Virus record (IMG/VR): IMGVR_UViG_3300006874_000040
Location: 1 to 38,109 of that record
Source: a virus
DNA: 38,109 nucleotides
Reading direction: 5' to 3' (one strand)
How positions within the stretch are numbered: the first letter of the stretch is position 1; every line of letters begins with the position of its first letter. Positions 1-8,587 of the stretch are shown one piece after another. The position numbers and the translations under genes are program-made. The notes under the pieces were generated by a model. It did not search any database and had not been told where the DNA came from. It saw nothing but the letters and a program-made list of their open reading frames with translations.

Positions 1-1532
1 GGGAATGTTACAACCGGGTTAACACCGTTTTTATAGAGAGTGTCTCTTTCTGCTTTCTTAGGATTCCAAGCCAGCTTGATAACATTTTTCATGTTACCGC
101 GATTAAATCCAGCTGGTGAGAACCATGGATCCCTAATAGTATCTGTCTGCACCATTAAGCCAGCGGTGTCACCGTTAGCTGGTACATAACGATATACATC
201 ATTATACTTATCGTATTGATACTTCCAAGCACTGTCCATAGTTGCATATGAAGTTGATGGTAGAGAGTCGCGATATGCTACTACATCTTCCGCTTCTTTA
301 CCTTCATATGTTGAGTTATTTACAACAGATGCTCTAGTTGGCGACAAGCATACAAGCAAGTCTTTTCGAACTGCTGCAATATTATCAATTAGGTGCGTTA
401 CTACCGTTTGTCCGTTACCAGCTGCAAGAATAAATGATAGATCAATATCTTCAGTTGATTTAAATCTATCGTAAGCTGTAATTAAATTTGCAGCAGTAGC
501 AGCTGAACCGTCTAAACCATTTACTAATGAATCGGTAAGAGGGGTAGTTGAACCTGTAAATGTAGTGCCACCAGCAGCGTCAGTGTCTGAATTAGTACCT
601 ATACCACTATTGTTAGCCCACCACAAGTAACGTGATTGATTATTAATAACATCTTTGTAGTAGCTAGACCCGCCTTGTTCTGTTTTTCCGTCACGAGCCA
701 TTGAAGCATTTTGGAATACTTCCAGTACTTGGCCTTTCGTTCCGGTCCACAAACCGTCTTCATCTACAACAACCATGTGCATTTCATCAGTGGATGCACC
801 GTTATTAGTTGCCCATTGAGAAGTACCAGGAGCTTTATCTACGTTGCCTGCGTATTCCCATTTACGAGTTAATGAAGTATTAGCTGCAAGAGTATCGCCC
901 GTATAACGACTTTCTAATGTTACAGATGTACCGTTAGCAGCAATTGCTGACACTCTGCGGTCTTGTTTCACCCCGGTCGGTGAACCAATTTCTAAAACAT
1001 CACCAACTGTAAGAACAGAAGCTTGGTTTGCAGAGAATGTTACTGTTGTAGTATTAGATGTAACACTAAATGTGCCTGAGAGCGTAGATGAAAACGCGTC
1101 AGCTGACGGGCAAAGTGAAACTTTTAATGAGTTACCTAAAGCACCGGGATACTTTGCAATAAATCGTCCTACACCTGTTGTACCAGCGCTGTGATTTTCT
1201 TCATAATCGTCATCATTATCAACACGCGTAACAGCAGTATTTGCTGCATTACAATGTGCGTTCATCATAGTTGAATTTTCTGCACGAACCACATACAGAG
1301 CATTACCGTATGCTAAGAAGTTAGCCGCGGTAAAAAAGTCCGTAGCTGTTGCAGAGTTAGGCTTACCGTATTGTTGAACTAAGGCGTCTTCTGTTGAGAT
1401 TAGGGTTTCCTTGTTTACAGGACCCCAACGGAAATGACCTGCGATACCTGCCTCTGTTGTAGAAACGGCAGGGATAACAGTAGTCAGATCAATCTCACTA
1501 ACATTTACGCCCGGTGATACTTGAAATGGCAT
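1..1532 (-). CDS. 18: Tail sheath protein gp18 (3' end cut by window edge)
   Basis: Major contractile sheath subunit: it polymerises around the tail tube and shortens to drive the tube into the host. About 510 residues are visible and the frame stays open to base 1, so only the extreme C-terminus is missing. The N-terminus (MPFQVSPGVNVSEIDLT) and the following GHFRWGPV, YGKP and YGNALYVVRA segments match the start of T4 gp18. The visible C-terminal part has the family signature SPAGFNRG followed by KLAWNPKKAERDTLY, which in T4 gp18 reads SPAGYNRG and RDRLY. The start is set by a strong ribosome binding site (TAAAGGAG, 6 bases before ATG) and a late promoter octamer lies about 37 bases upstream. 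It follows gp17 as in T4. The family call is very secure. Confidence 0.96.
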   Translation of the reverse strand, partial: MPFQVSPGVNVSEIDLTTVIPAVSTTEAGIAGHFRWGPVNKETLISTEDALVQQYGKPNSATATDFFTAANFLAYGNALYVVRAENSTMMNAHCNAANTAVTRVDNDDDYEENHSAGTTGVGRFIAKYPGALGNSLKVSLCPSADAFSSTLSGTFSVTSNTTTVTFSANQASVLTVGDVLEIGSPTGVKQDRRVSAIAANGTSVTLESRYTGDTLAANTSLTRKWEYAGNVDKAPGTSQWATNNGASTDEMHMVVVDEDGLWTGTKGQVLEVFQNASMARDGKTEQGGSSYYKDVINNQSRYLWWANNSGIGTNSDTDAAGGTTFTGSTTPLTDSLVNGLDGSAATAANLITAYDRFKSTEDIDLSFILAAGNGQTVVTHLIDNIAAVRKDLLVCLSPTRASVVNNSTYEGKEAEDVVAYRDSLPSTSYATMDSAWKYQYDKYNDVYRYVPANGDTAGLMVQTDTIRDPWFSPAGFNRGNMKNVIKLAWNPKKAERDTLYKNGVNPVVTF

Positions 1533-1568
1533 GTTATTCTCCTTTACGAGGTTTTGAAAGTTCTCTTT

Positions 1569-1576
1569 TATTTATA
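1569..1576 (-). promoter_or_regulatory. T4-type late promoter octamer upstream of gp18
   Basis: Read on the minus strand this is TATAAATA, the exact T4 late -10 element. It lies in the 56-base gap between gp17 and gp18, about 37 bases before the gp18 ATG, a sensible distance for a late transcript with a short leader. T4 late promoters need gp55/gp33/gp45-type factors, which are not in this window. Assignment rests on sequence match and position only. Confidence 0.75.
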
Positions 1577-1588
1577 ATTTATTGTATT

Positions 1589-3211
1589 TCACAGGTCAGT
1601 CAGTTGTGGCAACGCCCAACGATCTCTTGTTTCATCGATATTTATAATACCGTCTTCTTCGTGACCATCATCTACAAAACCAAAGGGAAGTACATCTTCT
1701 TCTATCATTTTTTGATTTTCTTCAAATAACCTCTGTCTTAAATCATCGTCAGTGATGTCTTTAAAATATTCCTGACGTACTAACCAAGCAAATAAAACAG
1801 AACACATTACTAAATCGTCGTGCATTCCCTCTTCTGCTTCATAACTTTCTTTACGAGACACAAAATTTGAGAGTTCAAAAATATAATCATAATCTTCTAT
1901 AATAAGCTTATCTTGCTCTATCATGTCTTTAAGTGTAGAACAACCTATTCGTTTAACCGACTTAGTAGTCCTTACTCCCATTTGCTGTCTACCAGCAAAT
2001 CCTGCCGAAATATGTTGTGATCCAGCTTTGTAAACTGTACTTAACATATTTTCATATTCTAAGTCTTGATGTAATATATTAGAGACTTGCTCACCAATAT
2101 CATTTACTTCAATCATTACAAAAGCATCATTATATTTTTTTGCTGTATCGTAAATAACATTAGGATATATTAATGGTGAGATATCCTTGCTTCTATACTT
2201 ACCTACAGCTCTGTATGGGTATTCTGTAATATCAAAAACAATAAAGGCAGAATAATCCCCACCGACCCCTCTAGATACGTCACATACTATAATATAATTT
2301 CGTCCAGGTTCAGGCTCATGATAACAATCGAAATTATTTTTTATATAAAGAGGCTGTTTGAACACTAATCTTTTAAGAACAGACGGGTGAATTAAAGTAT
2401 TTGTACTACCTAAAAATTCAGTTTCAAATTCTTGCCTAAACTGTTCTTCTGATGTAGCGCGAATAGTTTCTTCTCGCCATTTTTCATCCCTTCCAGGCAC
2501 ATCAGACCAATGTATTTCTACTCTTTCATAATCATTGCGGCCTTCTTCACTATCAACCCATAATTTATAAAAAAGATTCATTCCATTAGGGGTAGAAGTG
2601 ATTAATACTTTAGAAGATTTACCAGAAGAAATAGTAGGAAAAACTGAAGTAAAAAATTCTTCTTGTAAGTTATTCGGGACGAAGGCAAACTCGTCTAAAT
2701 AAATTAAATTTTGTGAAGTACCTCGAATGGCACTAGAAGATGTAGCAGAAGCAAGTATTTCAGAACCATTCTCTAATCTTATATTGCCTTTATTCCACTC
2801 TACAATACCTTGCTGCATCCATTTGGGTAGATGTTCATACATTAATTGTATACGGCCGAGAATCTCTCTAGCTTGAGCCATCTTATTTGCAAGAATAGCA
2901 ACTGAGTACTGCTCGGTAAATAATACTTTCCATAAAATATAAGCTGCTACTGTAGTGGTTTTACCTACCTGGCGAGGTAACTTACAAATACTAAAACGAT
3001 TATCTTCAAAAGTTTTTACCATTGTCTCTTGGAAATCCCAGAGCTCAAACGGTACTAATCCTTCATCAATACTTACAATTTGTAGATGCTGTTTTATAAA
3101 ATGAATAGGGTTTCGAGCACACTTAAGATACTCCATCACGTTTTCTTGAGTAAACTCAACTTGAACGCCTGAAGCTTTTAAATTTTGATTTCCTAAGTAA
3201 ATTTCTGGCAT
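1589..3211 (-). CDS. 17: Terminase large subunit gp17 (packaging ATPase/nuclease)
   Basis: DNA-packaging motor: an N-terminal ATPase translocates DNA into the prohead at the portal and a C-terminal RNase H-fold nuclease makes the headful cut. Length is 540 aa (T4 gp17 is 610). The Walker A is the T4-like non-canonical PRQVGKTT at residues 79-86 and Walker B is LIYLDE at 169-174, with catalytic E174. The coupling motif TSTP is at 206-209. The nuclease domain starts near 305 and shows the acidic triad candidates D311 (VCDVSRG), E368 (MIEVND) and D465 (MHDDLV). All key residues are present, so the enzyme looks functional. Unlike T4, gp17 does not directly follow gp16: an SNase-type nuclease lies between, and 65 non-coding bases precede its ATG. 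Confidence 0.96.
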   Translation of the reverse strand: MPEIYLGNQNLKASGVQVEFTQENVMEYLKCARNPIHFIKQHLQIVSIDEGLVPFELWDFQETMVKTFEDNRFSICKLPRQVGKTTTVAAYILWKVLFTEQYSVAILANKMAQAREILGRIQLMYEHLPKWMQQGIVEWNKGNIRLENGSEILASATSSSAIRGTSQNLIYLDEFAFVPNNLQEEFFTSVFPTISSGKSSKVLITSTPNGMNLFYKLWVDSEEGRNDYERVEIHWSDVPGRDEKWREETIRATSEEQFRQEFETEFLGSTNTLIHPSVLKRLVFKQPLYIKNNFDCYHEPEPGRNYIIVCDVSRGVGGDYSAFIVFDITEYPYRAVGKYRSKDISPLIYPNVIYDTAKKYNDAFVMIEVNDIGEQVSNILHQDLEYENMLSTVYKAGSQHISAGFAGRQQMGVRTTKSVKRIGCSTLKDMIEQDKLIIEDYDYIFELSNFVSRKESYEAEEGMHDDLVMCSVLFAWLVRQEYFKDITDDDLRQRLFEENQKMIEEDVLPFGFVDDGHEEDGIINIDETRDRWALPQLTDL

Positions 3212-3276
3212 TTTATAGTTGCACTCTCTAACTAATCATATTATAATCATCGTGTAGATGCTAAAAGATAGATATA

Positions 3277-3699
3277 TTAATAACCCTCAGGAAGAGTTAA
3301 TAACTCTCTATTTTTAAGGTGTTGTTCTTGTATATCTTCTTTTGATTGACCGTGATACTCAACACCTATATGTTCGCGGATCATAATATCTTTTACACTA
3401 GTATATCTATCGTTCGCGTGGTCGAAGACAATAAACTCACCAAGGACACGACCGAATTTCCCAGAGCGATCCTTTTGTGTTCGTAATACGCAATCAGTTC
3501 CAAGTGCGTTTTTAAGGAATGCGCTCGCGTATAGTCCGTAACGTTTTTCTGTTTTATTTCTGGTACGGCTTTCGGGAGTGTCGATTCCGTATAACCGTAC
3601 ACGCTCGTTACGTAGCCAGATTCCAAACCCGAGATCGATATCGACATCTACTGTATCTCCGTCAACTACTTTTACTATTTTACATTTATATTCATACAT
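3277..3699 (-). CDS. Staphylococcal-nuclease-like (SNase/thermonuclease) protein
   Basis: A 140-aa protein with the whole SNase (OB-fold, Ca-dependent) catalytic set: VVDGDT at 11-16 with the metal-ligand Asp, RVRLYGIDTPES at 33-44 giving R35, D40, T41 and E43, and FGRVLGEF at 83-90 giving R84 as the counterpart of SNase R87. No signal peptide is seen, so it should act in the cytoplasm of the infected cell, on DNA or RNA. It overlaps the end of gp16 by 8 bases and sits between the two terminase subunits, so it is co-expressed with late packaging genes. A role in degrading host nucleic acid or in packaging is inference. The family call is secure, the substrate is not. Confidence 0.9.
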   Translation of the reverse strand: MYEYKCKIVKVVDGDTVDVDIDLGFGIWLRNERVRLYGIDTPESRTRNKTEKRYGLYASAFLKNALGTDCVLRTQKDRSGKFGRVLGEFIVFDHANDRYTSVKDIMIREHIGVEYHGQSKEDIQEQHLKNRELLTLPEGY

Positions 3700-4108
3700 T
3701 ACTATTATCCTTCAACATCTTTTGCAACTCAGCAGTATTACCAACAAACAATGCATTAGTAACACTATTAGGACCTTTAGATTGCTCTTCTTTTTGTAAA
3801 TCTTTTACTTTTTTCTGAACCTCTAAAAGATCTTTATTTGCATCAGTTAAAGTTTTAATCATTTGGCCTACTATTTCGAAAGCTCTTGGGCTCTGGCTTT
3901 GTTTAGCTAATTCAACTAATTCATCTAAAGCATCAGAACCTCTTTCTATAGCATTGTACAAATTTTCTCGAGCATATTTGTAATCATTTTCTATATCAAC
4001 ATTTCGCTCATTATTTTTTTCTGGTTTAATCACTTGCACCTCATTCACTTTAGGTGATTCTGGTAAATTAAATATTTGCTCCATATTTTTATGAAAATTA
4101 TTATCCAT
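3692..4108 (-). CDS. 16: Terminase small subunit gp16
   Basis: Regulator of the packaging motor that helps gp17 initiate on concatemeric DNA. The 138-aa length is close to T4 gp16 (164). The recognisable T4-like blocks occur in order: an acidic N-terminal tail containing DIENDYKYARENLY, the helical hairpin around SPRAFEIVGQM and DANKDLLEVQKKVKDL (residues about 73-105), and the C-terminal NALFVGNTAELQKML, which corresponds to NATVFMGSPTELMDEI in T4. The gene shares one base with the end of gp15 and overlaps the downstream nuclease by 8 bases, suggesting translational coupling. The family is usually very diverged, so the preserved blocks make this a good call. Confidence 0.9.
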   Translation of the reverse strand: MDNNFHKNMEQIFNLPESPKVNEVQVIKPEKNNERNVDIENDYKYARENLYNAIERGSDALDELVELAKQSQSPRAFEIVGQMIKTLTDANKDLLEVQKKVKDLQKEEQSKGPNSVTNALFVGNTAELQKMLKDNSNV

Positions 4109-4908
4109 TACAAATCACTTATATCTGTTGCAATACCATAGTCGTCATCAACTCTAATTTCATCTACTGGAACAGATAGCGCAGTATTAGATGTAGGATC
4201 ACCTTCCGCTGTAAGAGCTGGTTGTTGGTTTATTGATTCTAAACCGGTTGTTGCTGTTGTATTGTTAAACAAATTAATAATATTACGTCTAATAGTACCA
4301 GTAGTGGATATAGGTCCGAATATATAACCTTTCATTGTAAAAGTTAAATTCCATATCAAAGCTCTTCTAGCAGCAAAATCACCTTCATAAGTATCTTCTA
4401 GACTTACATCATTTAATACACAAGGTACATCATAAACTAAATCCATTTCTGGAATTAGTCTAACATTGTTTGTCCATTCAGGTTGAAAATAAGGTAATAT
4501 TTGTTCTAATATTTGAGTACCATCATCTGCATTTTTAACAAAAGCGGATAAAGTAAAGTTAATGTCATATGGTACAGGTGCATATTGCGATTTTAACTTA
4601 TTTAAATCAGATGAGTCTACTTTAGTGTGTCTGAGTGTGGAGGGCAGCTTCCTGTTAGCAGCGTAGTTCATACCAGTCATTTCGAAACCCAATCGAGGCA
4701 AGCTTACAGCTACATCTTGATCGAGATTTGGGTCTTGAGCCAATCTAACTAAAAACTTTTCTTTGGGACCGTAAGCAATAGGTACTTTAAGCGTTTGTAC
4801 TCTTTCATTGCTAGAGTTAAATCTTTGCACATAAATTCCATTAAACATGTTACCAAAAACTATAACATATTTTCTAACAGTACCGTGATAAAAAGTTCTG
4901 CCAAACAT
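4108..4908 (-). CDS. 15: Tail completion / proximal sheath stabiliser gp15
   Basis: Caps the head-proximal end of tube and sheath and connects tail to neck. It has 266 aa (T4 gp15 is 272). The N-terminus MFGRTFYHGTVRKYVIVFGN parallels T4 MFGYFYNSSFRRYATLMGD. The central ILEQILPYFQPEW (about 134-146) matches T4 VEQILPYFQPHF, and ARRALIWNLTFTMKGYIFGP matches the T4 block SRRRIEWSLTFEVNGWMYPP. The acidic, Thr/Asn-rich C-terminal tail is less conserved, as in relatives. It lies two bases after gp14 and touches gp16, the T4 gene order. Confidence 0.93.
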   Translation of the reverse strand: MFGRTFYHGTVRKYVIVFGNMFNGIYVQRFNSSNERVQTLKVPIAYGPKEKFLVRLAQDPNLDQDVAVSLPRLGFEMTGMNYAANRKLPSTLRHTKVDSSDLNKLKSQYAPVPYDINFTLSAFVKNADDGTQILEQILPYFQPEWTNNVRLIPEMDLVYDVPCVLNDVSLEDTYEGDFAARRALIWNLTFTMKGYIFGPISTTGTIRRNIINLFNNTTATTGLESINQQPALTAEGDPTSNTALSVPVDEIRVDDDYGIATDISDL

Positions 4909-4910
4909 TA

Positions 4911-5762
4911 TTAGTACCTATCTATTTCTGAGAAAGGATTGGTCTCGCTAAAATCAAGAATATTTTCTGACTCAAACTGGAAGAAAGCGTTATTAGCTGA
5001 ATTATCAGTAGTTTCAATCTCATATTCTTGTAACAGCGATCCACCATCTTCTAAGTTTACTATACCAGTTCCGTCTTCTAATGTAAATTCGTAACCAAGT
5101 ACATTCTGAGAGTATGTATCTTCAATTAAATCTATTTCTGTGTTACCAGTATTAATTTGCTCAGAACTATAATCAAACAATTCACAACGAACATCATAAG
5201 TCTGAAGTCTACCTGTTTGATAGAATATCTGTTCATGCTCTACAAATTTAATTTCAAATAATTTTCCAACCATAGGAAAATATATAAGATCACCTTCTTG
5301 GGGACGATTTATTGTATTTGTATAATCATCACCCTCTTGTACAAAACTATCTGTGTCTTGAGAACCTGTTAAATACTGCCTAGATGGGGTTGTTGTACTA
5401 CCATCTTCAAAGATAAGATTGTATCCTACTTCGGTAGTTAATTTTGGTGATGTAATTGCTTGGTCAAAACGTTTTCTAGCTACTGTAAATGTTACACTAT
5501 CTCTAATCTCTAAACCAAATCTAGATAAAAGATCGCCCTCGCCTTCAAAACCTTCCGTATTTTTTATATACATCTCTAAATCAATACCTTCATTAAAAGA
5601 AGAAAGCGTATCCTCTCCAAATAAATGATCAGTATTAACTCTTGTACGGGGCAAATACTTTAAATTGTGCCCATAAATTTTAATGGCTTCAATAGTAAGA
5701 TCTTCAACCAGATCTTGCTCCCGAGCGTAATTAAAATTATTAAAATATTTGTTAGTAGCCAT
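4911..5762 (-). CDS. 14: Neck protein gp14
   Basis: Head-to-tail connector that, with gp13, seals the filled head and docks the tail. It has 283 aa (T4 gp14 is 256). Matching T4 landmarks include YLPRTRVNTDHLFGED at residues 36-51 (T4 YVPREYVSPDLIFGED), the EGFEGEGDLLSRFGLEIRD stretch (T4 EGYEGDKSFFSNFGMQVQD) and TFTVARKRF after it. The C-terminal extension is Glu/Asp-rich. It starts two bases after the stop of gp13 and ends two bases before gp15. Confidence 0.92.
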   Translation of the reverse strand: MATNKYFNNFNYAREQDLVEDLTIEAIKIYGHNLKYLPRTRVNTDHLFGEDTLSSFNEGIDLEMYIKNTEGFEGEGDLLSRFGLEIRDSVTFTVARKRFDQAITSPKLTTEVGYNLIFEDGSTTTPSRQYLTGSQDTDSFVQEGDDYTNTINRPQEGDLIYFPMVGKLFEIKFVEHEQIFYQTGRLQTYDVRCELFDYSSEQINTGNTEIDLIEDTYSQNVLGYEFTLEDGTGIVNLEDGGSLLQEYEIETTDNSANNAFFQFESENILDFSETNPFSEIDRY

Positions 5763-5764
5763 TT

Positions 5765-6508
5765 TTAACCTATCATGTCATGAACTGGCAAGCTGTAACT
5801 CGATATCATTTCGTCTTCTAGCTTACGAATCTCCTCCATAGATTCTTCCCATATTTTTTGACCGTTAAAGGTCAGGCCGCCTGGCATCTGAAGGCCTTCA
5901 AACTTTTTAAGATTTTCACCCCATTGACGTTTAAATAAAGCTGTAGTATATCTGAGTAACCACCGATCAGAATACATATCTGTATTAGCATCTGGATCTA
6001 TAACCTGATAAGAGTCTAAGATAATATAAGAATCAACCGGTATTTTATCCGTCCAACTAGTATCGATATAAACTCTGTTAGTATGTCTATTATAACGTAT
6101 AGGTTGCTTACCAACAAAAGTTTCTTCCAACATATTGATATGAGTCATTGCCATATGATATGGTACAACTGACGATTGTAAAAGATCATAAAGATCATTC
6201 AAATGTATCTGATATCTCACGTTAAATAAATTATTAACTGAATAAGTACCACCTAAAGTAAAGCAACCAGTAACACCGTAAATAGAATCAGGTACTGTTA
6301 AATAACCGTTTGATATATCAGCTGCTGTAGCTTGATGCTTATAAAAAACTCTTTCTGTGCCATCAAAATGATAGTCTCTATAATATTCTATTGCTTCATC
6401 TATTCTATCTTCTAACTGCTCATCGTCAGCATTTATATCGATAACAGGAGCTCCTAAATTACGAAGACAATATGATTTTAATTCTTCTCTTGTTGCTGGA
6501 AGTGCCAT
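5765..6508 (-). CDS. 13: Neck protein gp13
   Basis: Head-completion/neck protein that binds the portal vertex after packaging. It has 247 aa against 309 in T4, so it is a shorter form. N-terminal helix bundle features, TREELKSYCLRNLGAP and DRIDEAIEYYRDYHFDG, are diagnostic of the gp13 family, and YTTALFKRQWGENLKKFEG (about 189-207) is the conserved C-terminal helix. First gene of the neck-packaging-sheath block (13-14-15-16-nuclease-17-18). A GATAAATA late promoter octamer is about 40 bases upstream on the same strand. Confidence 0.92.
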   Translation of the reverse strand: MALPATREELKSYCLRNLGAPVIDINADDEQLEDRIDEAIEYYRDYHFDGTERVFYKHQATAADISNGYLTVPDSIYGVTGCFTLGGTYSVNNLFNVRYQIHLNDLYDLLQSSVVPYHMAMTHINMLEETFVGKQPIRYNRHTNRVYIDTSWTDKIPVDSYIILDSYQVIDPDANTDMYSDRWLLRYTTALFKRQWGENLKKFEGLQMPGGLTFNGQKIWEESMEEIRKLEDEMISSYSLPVHDMIG

Positions 6509-6546
6509 CTGTATCTACCCTATATAATAATGTATGTGGTTTACTA

Positions 6547-6554
6547 TATTTATC
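6547..6554 (-). promoter_or_regulatory. Late promoter octamer (NATAAATA) upstream of gp13
   Basis: Minus-strand GATAAATA located 39 bases before the gp13 ATG, in the short gap between gp13 and the oppositely oriented unknown gene at 6568. It matches the NATAAATA consensus used by T4-like phages and by several other group starts in this window. Confidence 0.55.
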
Positions 6555-6567
6555 ATCTGGAGTTATT

Positions 6568-7221
6568 ATGTTTAAAAAACCTTATATTGAAATAGTCTCC
6601 CCTAAACAATTTTGGGCTGATAATCTAGACGAAATTATTGTGCCTTGTATTAAAAATACTCCAAAAGAATATAAAGAAATAAAGCCTTGGCATGGATTAA
6701 ATGTTAAGCAGCGAATAGAACGACTATTTGAATCTCAAACACAAGCAATGGATAAGACCATAAAACAATGTGATGGCATTATTAAGTTATGGCAAAAAAG
6801 CTTTTTATTAAAATTTCCCTGTGACACTATTATTGATATAAAGAAAGATACAGGTTGGAGATACAGTACATCAAATAGTATTTTTAACATAGGCGGTCAC
6901 AGTAAACAGCAGTATGGTAAAATGATGCCTGATACATGGACGGTTAAATTTACATATAATTTATTTTTAAATAATAATATTGATATATTACCAATGTCAC
7001 CAATATATCATAAAAAACAGCCTTATGAAGTTTTGCCTGGGGTTATATTTCAGCGCCACCGCTCACCTTCAATATTAAATATTATAGCAGCGTTTCCAAA
7101 TACAACAGAGTCTTATCTCTTTAAAAAAGGAGACCCCTTATGTATATTATACACAGGGGCCCCAGTAGTATTAAGATCTAAATTTGATTCGACTGCAGAA
7201 CTAATAATGCCTACATTTTAA
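6568..7221 (+). CDS. Conserved hypothetical protein, reversed inside the late operon
   Basis: A 217-aa protein of unrecognised function. The frame is open further upstream to 6472, but the ATG at 6568 has a Shine-Dalgarno (CTGGAG, about 7 bases upstream) and avoids a long overlap with gp13. It has no signal peptide or membrane helix and is mixed alpha/beta, rich in Ile, Lys and Asn. The C-terminal third carries LPMSPIY, a Gly-Val-Ile-Phe strand and KKGDPLCILYTGAP, loosely reminiscent of DUF6065-type proteins, but this is a weak impression. It lies divergently from gp13 and converges with the DUF4376 gene with a 4-base overlap. It is the only plus-strand gene among 31 kb of minus-strand genes, and low G+C suggests late acquisition with the halogenase cassette. 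Confidence 0.75.
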   Translation: MFKKPYIEIVSPKQFWADNLDEIIVPCIKNTPKEYKEIKPWHGLNVKQRIERLFESQTQAMDKTIKQCDGIIKLWQKSFLLKFPCDTIIDIKKDTGWRYSTSNSIFNIGGHSKQQYGKMMPDTWTVKFTYNLFLNNNIDILPMSPIYHKKQPYEVLPGVIFQRHRSPSILNIIAAFPNTTESYLFKKGDPLCILYTGAPVVLRSKFDSTAELIMPTF

Positions 7222-7841
7222 GCGAAACCAGGAGTATTCCAGTTAGTAAGTAAAGCAATATCGGTGTTAGCATCTACTTTAGCTTTATGATACGACGATG
7301 TCGGCCAACCTGAATCAATTGCATTATTATAGTTGGTAACTAATGTTGTAAGATCCGCAGCTGCGTCAATAATATCATTAATAGCTTTTTCTCGTGAAAA
7401 GCATCCTTGGACGTGAGATAATACTTGATTTTTACGTGATGTAGCATTAGTTAAATTTAAATCTACCCAACCGGTATAATCTTTAAATGATACTACACTT
7501 TCTGTATTGTCTTGCAACCATAAAAAAGCACCATTAATACTTGCTTGAGACATTCTATCTGAAGCTATAATTATATTGTTATTTCCACTATCGATAACAC
7601 CTCCTACTTCATATTTGTATCTCAAGGCGGCGAGTTTATCTTTAAGATTTTTTTTAACAGATGCAAGATCAGTACTGCCCCATGTAGATGTATCCGGATC
7701 ATATGTTAGATTAACATTATTAAGAAACGGTACCATAGAGCTTGGCACACTTATAGCTTTATCTCCATAAGTACCTGAGATATCATCTTCATGTATCTCT
7801 ATTACTTGATTACTATCATTTATTAGAACCCATAAGCTCAT
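7218..7841 (-). CDS. DUF4376-like tail-fibre-associated protein
   Basis: A 207-aa protein. The N-terminal 60 residues are a small beta domain (MSLWVLINDSNQVIEIHE). From about residue 64 to 180 it has the layout of DUF4376: a basic helix (KKNLKDKLAALRYKYE), G-V-I-D and I-I-A-S-D-R strands, a Trp-containing segment, then helices around VLSHVQGCFSREKAI. DUF4376 proteins are usually encoded beside tail fibres in myoviruses and are thought to be fibre tip or fibre-assembly components. Here it is the last gene of the fibre/halogenase block and overlaps the previous gene by 4 bases (ATGA). Function beyond tail-fibre association is inference. Confidence 0.65.
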   Translation of the reverse strand: MSLWVLINDSNQVIEIHEDDISGTYGDKAISVPSSMVPFLNNVNLTYDPDTSTWGSTDLASVKKNLKDKLAALRYKYEVGGVIDSGNNNIIIASDRMSQASINGAFLWLQDNTESVVSFKDYTGWVDLNLTNATSRKNQVLSHVQGCFSREKAINDIIDAAADLTTLVTNYNNAIDSGWPTSSYHKAKVDANTDIALLTNWNTPGFA

Positions 7842-8587
7842 TCTTCTATCTCCGATACAGTAGAATTTTTGTACATTGTCATCATATATTTAGCATCTCT
7901 AAAACTAATAGATCTATTTAAAATTGTCTCCATTATATACCTAGGTGCCATTCTATATGTGCTAATAATTTTTGTTATATCTTCTTTGCTCTTTAACATA
8001 GACTTCAAGCGTATCTGAGCTGTAAGAAATTTTTGTTGATACTCAAAAATCTCAGTACAATAATTATTATATTCTTGTTCTGGTAGCGCTGTTCTTACTT
8101 GTTGATTTATTGATATATTATTTTTAGTTAAAAAATAATTTCTATATATTAACTCATCCATCCATTTGTTAATATTTTTATAAACTTGATCTCTTAAATA
8201 GTTTAAATCAACACTTATCCCGTTATTATCAAATTTATAGTTATCATCTACTAACTCAAAATTAATATCATCGTCAAAAATATTTATTTTTTCACTCCAC
8301 CCATCCTTAGGTAAATAGAGCATTTTTCGATCTTGTAAATCTGATTTATCTAAAAACTCCCCACAATAAAATATAAAAGCACTAAACTCCCAATCTTGAA
8401 ATTCTAAATTTTTGTCAGATTTAAAAATCTCTTCTTCATTATAAATTATTTTCTGTAAAATATGATATTTTGGATTAAAGTTAATAACACCTAAACACCA
8501 CCTAAAACCATCAATTAACTTATCGTGCGTCAACTGGTCGACATGTTCATTTTCATTATTATAAAAAAAGAAAGTAAAATTAGCCAT
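7838..8587 (-). CDS. Hypothetical protein of the halogenase cassette
   Basis: A 249-aa protein I do not recognise. It is mostly helical, very rich in Asn, Lys, Ile, Tyr and Phe, and has no transmembrane segment, signal peptide or obvious cofactor motif. Residues about 125-215 look like long amphipathic helices. The central acidic stretch (INIFDDDINFELVDDN) separates the two halves. It overlaps the halogenase end by 8 bases and the DUF4376 gene by 4 bases, so the three genes are almost certainly translated from one message. Base composition is as AT-rich as the halogenase and unlike the flanking structural genes. A partner or substrate-presenting protein for the halogenase is possible but speculative. 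Confidence 0.7.
   Translation of the reverse strand: MANFTFFFYNNENEHVDQLTHDKLIDGFRWCLGVINFNPKYHILQKIIYNEEEIFKSDKNLEFQDWEFSAFIFYCGEFLDKSDLQDRKMLYLPKDGWSEKINIFDDDINFELVDDNYKFDNNGISVDLNYLRDQVYKNINKWMDELIYRNYFLTKNNISINQQVRTALPEQEYNNYCTEIFEYQQKFLTAQIRLKSMLKSKEDITKIISTYRMAPRYIMETILNRSISFRDAKYMMTMYKNSTVSEIEE

Noticed and set aside
3393-3818. Overlapping ORFs on both strands in the nuclease region
   Set aside because: They overlap the SNase gene and gp16, which have clear family matches, and show no family features of their own.
6472-6567. N-terminal extension of the plus-strand unknown gene to the ATG at 6472
   Set aside because: It would overlap the start of gp13, has no ribosome binding site, and the ATG at 6568 has CTGGAG at good spacing.
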